From an uncultured Clostridia bacterium (GTDB lineage: Bacteria > Bacillota > Clostridia > Christensenellales > Aristaeellaceae), in NCBI GenBank assembly GCA_946409855.1, contig CAMJXZ010000018.1, forward strand, positions 1-19,826: 19,826 nucleotides of DNA, read 5' to 3'. Shown here piece after piece: positions 15,724-19,826 of this stretch. Each line of letters opens with the position of its first letter. The stretch's first letter is position 1. The notes under the pieces are model-generated. The model had not been told where the DNA came from, made no database searches, and saw only the letters and a list, made by a program, of their open reading frames with translations. The translations under genes and the position numbers were made by a program.

Positions 15724-16416
15724 TCACCGCCTGTATTCCCGGATCTCCCGCACCGTGAGCCGCCCGTCCCGGACGGTGAAGCGGACGTCCAGCCCCGCGA
15801 AGCCGAACCCGTACATCCGTTCCGGGTCGTCCTGATAGGCGGGCCGCGGGTCCAGGGAGAGGGCTTCCAGCAGGGCCTCCCGCTTTTCTTCGGGGATCAG
15901 CCGGAGGAGCTCGTCCGGGAACACCACGTCCAGCAGGTCCCCGGCGTGCGCCAGCGCGAAGCCCCCCTTCGCCTGCGGGACGGCCTCCAGGTGGGGCAGA
16001 TAGGGTTTGATGTCGTACACGGGCGTCCCGTCCATCAGGTCGATCCCGCTGATCAGCAGCGCGGGGCCGCTGCCGGTATCCAGCACCTGCTCCAGCCTGA
16101 CCAGGGAAAGCCCCAGGGGGTTGGGCCGGAAAGGGGAACGGGTGGCGAAGATGCCCCGCTTTTCGTTGCCGCCCAGACGGGGCGGGCGCACCAGCGGCTC
16201 AAACCGGTCCTGCGCGGGCACCCGGGAAAAATCCCAGATCAGCCACAGGTGGGAGAATTCTTCGATCCCCCGGAGGGCTTCCCATACCCGGAATTTGGGG
16301 ACGAACTCGACCGTCCCGGTCAGGCGGCTCCCCAGGCCGCTCTGCCGGGGGATGCCGAACTTCTCCGGGAAATCCGTGTGGACGTAGGCGATCGTTTCCA
16401 GCTTTCTTTCTGTCAT
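15724..16416 (-). CDS. trmO: tRNA (adenine(37)-N6)-methyltransferase TrmO (TsaA/YaeB family)
   Basis: A 230-residue TrmO. This enzyme N6-methylates t6A37 to m6t6A in the anticodon loop of threonine tRNAs, using S-adenosylmethionine and an unusual beta-barrel fold. Family signatures are clear: IEEFSHLWLIWDF (51-63), GIFATRSPFRPNPLGLS (88-104) and DGTPVYDIKPY (129-139). A C-terminal domain follows with DPRPAYQDDPERMYGF, which is present in the long bacterial forms. AAGGGG lies seven bases before the ATG. The transcription unit looks unusual. The nearest good promoter (16812-16840) is about 390 bases upstream, and a perfect intrinsic terminator sits directly before the ribosome binding site, suggesting control by attenuation or read-through. 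No close operon partner is visible. Confidence 0.95.
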   Translation of the reverse strand: MTERKLETIAYVHTDFPEKFGIPRQSGLGSRLTGTVEFVPKFRVWEALRGIEEFSHLWLIWDFSRVPAQDRFEPLVRPPRLGGNEKRGIFATRSPFRPNPLGLSLVRLEQVLDTGSGPALLISGIDLMDGTPVYDIKPYLPHLEAVPQAKGGFALAHAGDLLDVVFPDELLRLIPEEKREALLEALSLDPRPAYQDDPERMYGFGFAGLDVRFTVRDGRLTVREIREYRR

Positions 16417-16432
16417 GCCGCATCCCCTTCCG

Positions 16433-16464
16433 AAAAAATGCCCCTGTTCACGGGGTGAACAGGG
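16433..16464 (-). terminator. Intrinsic terminator directly upstream of the trmO ribosome binding site
   Basis: On the minus strand a perfect 10-bp stem CCCTGTTCAC/GTGAACAGGG (16442-16464, loop CCC) is followed by GCA and six T (16438-16433). The trmO ribosome binding site begins only a few bases later, leaving no room for a promoter in between. It either stops a minus-strand RNA or acts as an attenuator for trmO. Confidence 0.82.
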
Positions 16465-16731
16465 ACCGTAGGGGGGACTTCGTCCCCCCTACGGAACCCC
16501 CCAAGCAGCTTTGCCTGTCGCCCTTTCAGGGCTCCCGGGCGGCAAAGCTGTAAGGTACAAACGGCTCCGCCGTTTGGTCCTCGCGGCGCGCAGGTCGCCG
16601 CTGCGGATTTCAGTAGAGGGGTGCTCCCCTCTACATTCCCCTCGCCAAGGCCAGACCGACGCGAAGCCCTGCCGCCTGCGGTCGGCTTCGCCGATCCGGC
16701 GAGTAAATCGCCGGACGGACACGGGCTTCGC
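16442..16731. repeat. Cluster of at least eight perfect hairpins
   Basis: Perfect inverted repeats in order: 16442-16464 (10 bp, loop 3); 16466-16494 (13 bp, loop TTC); 16506-16515 with 16541-16550 (10 bp), enclosing 16520-16532 (5 bp, loop TTC); 16558-16576 (8 bp, loop TCC); 16583-16601 (6 bp, loop 7); 16613-16634 (9 bp, loop TGCT); 16661-16669 with 16723-16731 (9 bp), enclosing 16695-16715 (8 bp, loop 5). Hardly any bases separate the first two, and triloops recur. The density of perfect, non-identical stems is far above chance. No protein-coding gene is supported here. Confidence 0.88.
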
Positions 16732-16811
16732 GCCGTTCTGTCTCCATCGTATCTCTCTCACATCCTGGCTTTTTCCTTCTTTTACCATAAAATGCGTGGA
16801 GTGACATCATG

Positions 16812-16840
16812 ATTATAATGCAGCTTTCCGGATCAGGCAA
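16812..16840 (-). promoter_or_regulatory. Minus-strand promoter facing trmO
   Basis: On the minus strand TTGCCT (16835-16840), a 17-base spacer and a perfect TATAAT (16812-16817). Predicted start near 16805. It diverges from the metal-operon promoter, their -35 boxes being 43 bases apart. Confidence 0.72.
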
Positions 16841-16883
16841 GCGCCGGGAACCCGTGCGGCCCGGAGAAAATATCATTTACCTC

Positions 16884-16912
16884 TTGACAGGAAAGCGAGG
16901 ATGCGGTATATT
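16884..16912 (+). promoter_or_regulatory. Promoter of the metal-efflux operon
   Basis: A perfect TTGACA (16884-16889), a 17-base spacer and TATATT (16907-16912). Predicted start near 16919, which falls inside the adjacent operator palindrome. Confidence 0.9.
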
Positions 16913-16914
16913 AT

Positions 16915-16934
16915 ATATGAGCAGTTGCTCATAT
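16915..16934. promoter_or_regulatory. ArsR/SmtB-type operator
   Basis: ATATGAGCAGTTGCTCATAT is a perfect palindrome of two 9-bp arms around GT. The TGAxCA-N2-TGxTCA core and AT flanks are the usual target of ArsR/SmtB metal sensors. It covers the predicted transcription start just after the -10 box, so bound repressor would block initiation until metal releases it. The sensor encoded at the end of the operon is the obvious ligand. Confidence 0.85.
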
Positions 16935-16970
16935 GTTCAAATGTAAAATGATGATCAGGAGGACGGGAAC

Positions 16971-17192
16971 ATGAAAAAGAGCTATAAGATCGAGGTCGAT
17001 TGCGCCAACTGCGCCGCCAAAATGGAAGAAGCCGCCAACCGCACCCCCGGGGTCAAGGAAGCGGTGGTCAACTTCATGCTGCTGAAAATGAACGTGGAAT
17101 TTGAGGACGGGGCGAACCCGAAGGCCGTGATGGCGGAAGTGCTCAAAAACTGCAAAAAGGTCGAGGAGGACTGCGAGATCTACCTGAAATGA
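16971..17192 (+). CDS. Small heavy-metal-associated (HMA) domain protein
   Basis: A 73-residue, stand-alone HMA domain of the ferredoxin-like fold. The metal site is C11-A-N-C14 in DCANCAAKMEEA, followed by PGVKEAVVNFMLLKMNVEF, the expected second helix-strand pair. Family members bind soft or borderline metals such as Cu(I), Zn(II), Cd(II) or Hg(II), as chaperones or as domains of P1B ATPases. Here the downstream ATPase lacks its own N-terminal HMA domain, so this protein most likely supplies that function in trans. The acidic C-terminal CKKVEEDCEIY holds two further cysteines (C53 and C60). AGGAGG (16957-16962) lies eight bases before the ATG, a strong site. It is the first gene of the operon. 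Confidence 0.92.
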   Translation: MKKSYKIEVDCANCAAKMEEAANRTPGVKEAVVNFMLLKMNVEFEDGANPKAVMAEVLKNCKKVEEDCEIYLK

Positions 17193-17297
17193 TCCGCCGC
17201 TCCCTGTGACCCGGCGGCGCCCGCTTCCGGCAGGCGGCGCTTGATCCTGCGTTTCCCATCGGCACGACAGAATAATAAACACGAAAGAAGCCTGACC

Positions 17298-19169
17298 ATG
17301 AACAAAAAGCAGAAGAAAATGCTCGTCCGCATCCTGATCGCCGCGGCGCTGCTGGCGGCTTTTTCCCTGATCCCGGTCCGGAATCAGTGGGTGAGGCTGG
17401 GGATGTTCCTGATCGTCTATTTCGAGATCGGGTACGATATCCTTCTGAAGGCCTTCAAGGGGATCAAAAACCGCCAGCCGTTCGACGAATGCTTTCTGAT
17501 GGCCGTGGCGACGGTCGGCGCCTTCTGCCTGGGGGAATACACGGAAGGCGCGGCGGTCATGCTGTTCTACCAGATCGGCGAACTGTTCCAGTCCTGCGCG
17601 GTCGGCAAAAGCCGCAAAAGCATTTCCGAACTGATGGATATCCGGCCGGACGTAGCCTATGTGCTGGGGGAAGACGGGGAACGGGAGGAGACCGACCCGG
17701 ACGAGGTAGCGGTCGGGACGGTGCTGTGCGTGCGGCCCGGGGAAAAGATCCCCATTGACGGCGTGGTCGTCAAAGGGGAAACCACGCTGGATACCGCTGC
17801 CCTGACCGGGGAAAGCGTTCCCTGCACCGTCCGCCCCGGGGACGAGGTGCTGAGCGGCTGCATCAATCTGAGCGGGTACATCGAGTTCCGGACCACCCGG
17901 GAATTCGGGGAATCCACCGCCTCCCGCGTGCTGGACCTGGTGGAAAACGCCAGCTCCCGCAAATCCCGCTCGGAGGCTTTCATCACCCGCTTTGCCCGGG
18001 TGTACACCCCGGCGGTCTGTTTCGGCGCGCTGGCGCTGGCCCTTTTGCCCCCTCTTTTCCTGCTTGTGACCGGCCGGGATCCGGCCTGGGGGGACTGGGT
18101 GTACCGGGCGCTGACCTTCCTGGTCATCAGCTGTCCCTGCGCGCTGGTGATCAGCATCCCGCTGAGCTTTTTCGCCGGGCTGGGCACGGCGAGCCGGCAG
18201 GGGGTGCTGATCAAGGGCTCCAATTATCTGGAAACGCTCTCGGACGTGCGGACCGTCGCCTTTGACAAGACCGGCACCGTGACCCGCGGGGTATTCGAGG
18301 TGGCCGGCGTCCATCACAGCCGGATGGACGACCGGGAGCTGCTGCTGCTGGCCGCCCGGGCGGAGCGGAATTCCACCCACCCCATCGCCCGCAGCATCCT
18401 GAAAGCCTGCGGAGAACCCCTGCCGCAGGGGGATCAGGGGGAAGTCACGGAAGTGGCGGGCCAGGGTGTCGAAGCGGTGCTGGACGGCGCGCTGGTGCTG
18501 GCCGGCAACGAAAAGCTGATGCGGGCCCACGGGGTCGAATGGATCCCCTGCCACAGCGCGGGGACGGTGGTGCATGTCGCGCGGGACGGCCGGTATCTGG
18601 GCCATATCCTGATCGCCGATCAGATCAAGCCCGGCGCGAAGGAGGCCGTCGAAAGCCTGCGCAAAGCCGGCGTCCGGCAGACGGTTATGCTGACCGGCGA
18701 CCGCCGGGCGTCCGCCGAGGAAATCGCCGCTTCCCTTGGCATCGACCGGGTGGAGGCGGAGCTCCTGCCCGACCAGAAGGTCGCGCAGGTGGAAGCGCTG
18801 CTCAGCCGGCAGACCGGGAAGGACAGGCTGGCTTTTGTGGGGGACGGCATCAACGACGCGCCGGTCCTGTCCCGCGCGGACGTCGGTATCGCCATGGGCG
18901 CGCTGGGATCCGACGCGGCCATCGAGGCGGCGGACGTCGTGCTGATGGACGACGACCCGCGGAAGATTGCCACGGCGGTGCGCATCGCCAGGAAGTGCCT
19001 GACCATCGTAAAGGAAAACATCTGGATCGCCATCGGCATCAAGCTCCTGTGCCTGGTGCTGGGCGCGCTGGGCGTCGCCAACATGTGGATGGCGATCTTC
19101 GCCGACGTCGGCGTCATGGTGCTGGCGGTGCTGAACGCCGTTCGGATCCTTCTGTACAGAAAGTGGTGA
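17298..19169 (+). CDS. cadA: Heavy-metal-exporting P1B-type ATPase (Zn/Cd/Pb type)
   Basis: A 623-residue membrane ATPase that exports divalent soft metals. Motifs: TGES (170-173, actuator), CPC in transmembrane helix 6 (279-281), phosphorylation site DKTGT (D323), HP (361-362, nucleotide domain), TGDRR (466-470) and GDGINDAP (515-522). In the last two membrane helices K583 and D603 (FADVGVMVLAVLN) match the charged pair of the ZntA/CadA (P1B-2) group; Cu(I) pumps lack that Asp, so Zn, Cd or Pb is the likely cargo. The N-terminus goes straight into membrane helices with no HMA domain. ATG 17298 is chosen because it begins a normal basic N-terminus; the ribosome binding site is weak (AAAGAAG at eight bases). 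The sensor gene follows five bases after the stop. Whether cadA or zntA is the better name is a matter of convention. Confidence 0.95.
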   Translation: MNKKQKKMLVRILIAAALLAAFSLIPVRNQWVRLGMFLIVYFEIGYDILLKAFKGIKNRQPFDECFLMAVATVGAFCLGEYTEGAAVMLFYQIGELFQSCAVGKSRKSISELMDIRPDVAYVLGEDGEREETDPDEVAVGTVLCVRPGEKIPIDGVVVKGETTLDTAALTGESVPCTVRPGDEVLSGCINLSGYIEFRTTREFGESTASRVLDLVENASSRKSRSEAFITRFARVYTPAVCFGALALALLPPLFLLVTGRDPAWGDWVYRALTFLVISCPCALVISIPLSFFAGLGTASRQGVLIKGSNYLETLSDVRTVAFDKTGTVTRGVFEVAGVHHSRMDDRELLLLAARAERNSTHPIARSILKACGEPLPQGDQGEVTEVAGQGVEAVLDGALVLAGNEKLMRAHGVEWIPCHSAGTVVHVARDGRYLGHILIADQIKPGAKEAVESLRKAGVRQTVMLTGDRRASAEEIAASLGIDRVEAELLPDQKVAQVEALLSRQTGKDRLAFVGDGINDAPVLSRADVGIAMGALGSDAAIEAADVVLMDDDPRKIATAVRIARKCLTIVKENIWIAIGIKLLCLVLGALGVANMWMAIFADVGVMVLAVLNAVRILLYRKW

Positions 19170-19174
19170 AACGC

Positions 19175-19552
19175 ATGAGTGAACGGTATGATATCGGGGT
19201 CGAATGCTGCGAGGAGCCGGCGGTTCACCGGGACCTGGTCAGCGCCGTGCGGGAAAAGCTGCCCGCCGAAAACGATATGCAGGACCTGGCGGAGCTGTTC
19301 AAGATCTTCGGGGACACCACCCGCATCCGCATCCTGTTCGTCCTGTTTGAAGAGGAGGTCTGCGTCTGCGACCTGGCGGAGACTTTGGGCATGACCCAGA
19401 GCGCCATTTCCCACCAGCTGAAAATGCTGAAGGCCTCCGGCCTGGTCCGCGCCCGCCGGCAGGGCAAGAGCGTCTTTTATTCCCTGGCGGACGCGCACGT
19501 CCGCACCATCATCGCCCAGGGCTGGGAGCACATCACCGAAGACAGCGTGTGA
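19175..19552 (+). CDS. ArsR/SmtB-family metal-sensing repressor
   Basis: A 125-residue winged-helix repressor that should shut off the operon until metal binds. The DNA-binding helix region is CDLAETLGMTQSAISHQLKMLKASGLV (65-91), followed by the wing RRQGKSVFYSL. Two metal sites known from the family are both present in outline: a helix-3 site (C63 and C65 in EVCVCDL, with C11/C12 and possibly H18 in the N-terminal arm) as in CadC, and a helix-5 site (D106, H108, H119, E122) with the exact spacing of SmtB/CzrA. It lies five bases after the ATPase gene; GGTGA at the ATPase stop is its only, weak, ribosome binding site, so translational coupling is likely. The palindrome at 16915-16934 is its probable operator. 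Confidence 0.94.
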   Translation: MSERYDIGVECCEEPAVHRDLVSAVREKLPAENDMQDLAELFKIFGDTTRIRILFVLFEEEVCVCDLAETLGMTQSAISHQLKMLKASGLVRARRQGKSVFYSLADAHVRTIIAQGWEHITEDSV

Positions 19553-19697
19553 CCGGGATGCCCGGCCCTGTACGGACCCGATGTGCCGGGGGAGGAACCG
19601 CGCGAAGGCCTGTTCCCGCCGGGGTTATGGGTGCGGCGGATACTTTCCTTCCGTGTTTTTCGGCGTGCCTCTTTCGCGGTGCCTCGCCGCGCATTCT

Positions 19698-19728
19698 CCG
19701 CCTGTTCCGATAGGGACGGGCGGTTTTT
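19698..19728 (+). terminator. Intrinsic terminator of the metal-efflux operon
   Basis: An 11-bp stem CCGCCTGTTCC/GGGACGGGCGG (two G-T wobbles) with GATA loop runs directly into TTTTT (19724-19728). It lies about 145 bases after the repressor stop; nothing coding is supported in between. Confidence 0.9.
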
Positions 19729-19734
19729 CAATGG

Positions 19735-19761
19735 AAAAGCCCCCGCGGCGGGCGCGGGGGC
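19735..19761 (-). terminator. Intrinsic terminator of a minus-strand gene beyond the right edge
   Basis: On the minus strand a perfect 9-bp stem GCCCCCGCG/CGCGGGGGC (19739-19761, loop 5) is followed by TTTT (19738-19735). One minus-strand frame entering from the right edge stops at TAA 19781-19783, as expected for a gene ending just before this hairpin, but only 14 codons are visible and the product cannot be named. Confidence 0.6.
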
Positions 19762-19826
19762 CGGTAGGGCAGGGTTGTTCTTATCCGCTGCCGCAGGCCG
19801 GGCGGTGACTTCGGCCCGGTCCGGCC

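Larger units (their letters stand above)
16433..16805 (-). ncRNA. Candidate structured leader or small RNA upstream of trmO
   Basis: A minus-strand RNA of about 370 bases is predicted from a TTGCCT-17-TATAAT promoter to the intrinsic terminator at 16433. Most of it (16442-16731) is covered by perfect hairpins. The first part (about 16735-16800) is purine-rich and less structured. I do not recognise a known riboswitch or small-RNA family. Promoter, hairpins and terminator are seen; that they form one functional RNA is inferred. Alternatives are a dispersed hairpin repeat that landed in a normal trmO leader, or a long 5' untranslated region without a switch. Confidence 0.4.

Noticed and set aside
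16489..16788. 99-codon open frame on the minus strand through the hairpin cluster
   Set aside because: No ribosome binding site before its ATG, Arg-rich low-information product, and its sequence is dictated by inverted repeats. It also crosses nearly every stem, so an RNA or repeat explanation is better.
16511..16804. Plus-strand open frames through the hairpin cluster
   Set aside because: Same reasons: no start signals, no domain, and the composition follows the stems.
19553..19697. Small genes in the gap after the repressor
   Set aside because: The short open frames here have no ribosome binding site or recognisable product and overlap the two terminators at the right edge.
1..19826. Mobile elements, CRISPR arrays, tRNA or rRNA genes
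   Set aside because: Looked for transposase or integrase motifs, regularly spaced repeats, and tRNA-like cloverleafs with CCA-proximal features; none seen.

Overview
The window reads as the chromosome of a GC-rich Gram-positive anaerobe of the class Clostridia, probably a gut or rumen lineage. This is an inference from several features. There are AGGAGG-type ribosome binding sites, short hairpin plus T-run terminators and sigma-A promoters. The exported proteins include a BspA-type leucine-rich-repeat protein and YARHG-domain proteins. The recD2-comF-recO and MetG sequences also fit Firmicutes. No species is claimed. There is no rRNA, tRNA, transposase, phage gene or CRISPR array.

Layout. 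(1) 1-2581 (+): a compact DNA-processing run holding the 3' part of a RecD2 helicase, a ComF-family protein overlapping it by 13 bases, and RecO three bases further on. (2) 2798-4755 (+): two tandem exported YARHG-domain paralogues with different extra domains, closed by a strong terminator. (3) 4897-6429 (-): two exported proteins of unknown function, each with its own near-consensus promoter; the first resembles papain-fold peptidases. (4) 6750-8765 (+): methionyl-tRNA synthetase, with a promoter divergent from block 3. (5) 8987-12112 (+): a 700-residue exported leucine-rich-repeat protein and an orphan lipoprotein. (6) 12173-14551 (+): a cytoplasmic glycoside hydrolase family 2 enzyme with its own terminator. 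(7) 14681-15469 (+): an SAM-dependent methyltransferase with its own terminator. (8) 15724-16416 (-): TrmO, a tRNA methyltransferase. (9) 16971-19552 (+): a heavy-metal efflux operon of a free HMA metal-binding protein, a Zn/Cd/Pb-type P1B ATPase and an ArsR/SmtB-family sensor. A perfect 20-bp palindrome next to its -10 box is very probably the sensor's operator.

The most unusual stretch is 16433-16840, between trmO and the metal operon. A good minus-strand promoter (16812-16840) points at trmO, 396 bases before its start codon. The sequence between is packed with at least eight perfect hairpins, some able to pair in two exclusive ways. It ends in a textbook intrinsic terminator directly against trmO's ribosome binding site. 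This could be a structured regulatory leader (attenuator or riboswitch-like RNA), a stand-alone small RNA, or a dispersed hairpin repeat inserted upstream of trmO. Sequence alone cannot decide, and tests are given.

The functional picture is housekeeping genes (recombinational repair, tRNA charging and modification, metal efflux) interleaved with genes for exported or surface proteins whose roles are largely unknown.
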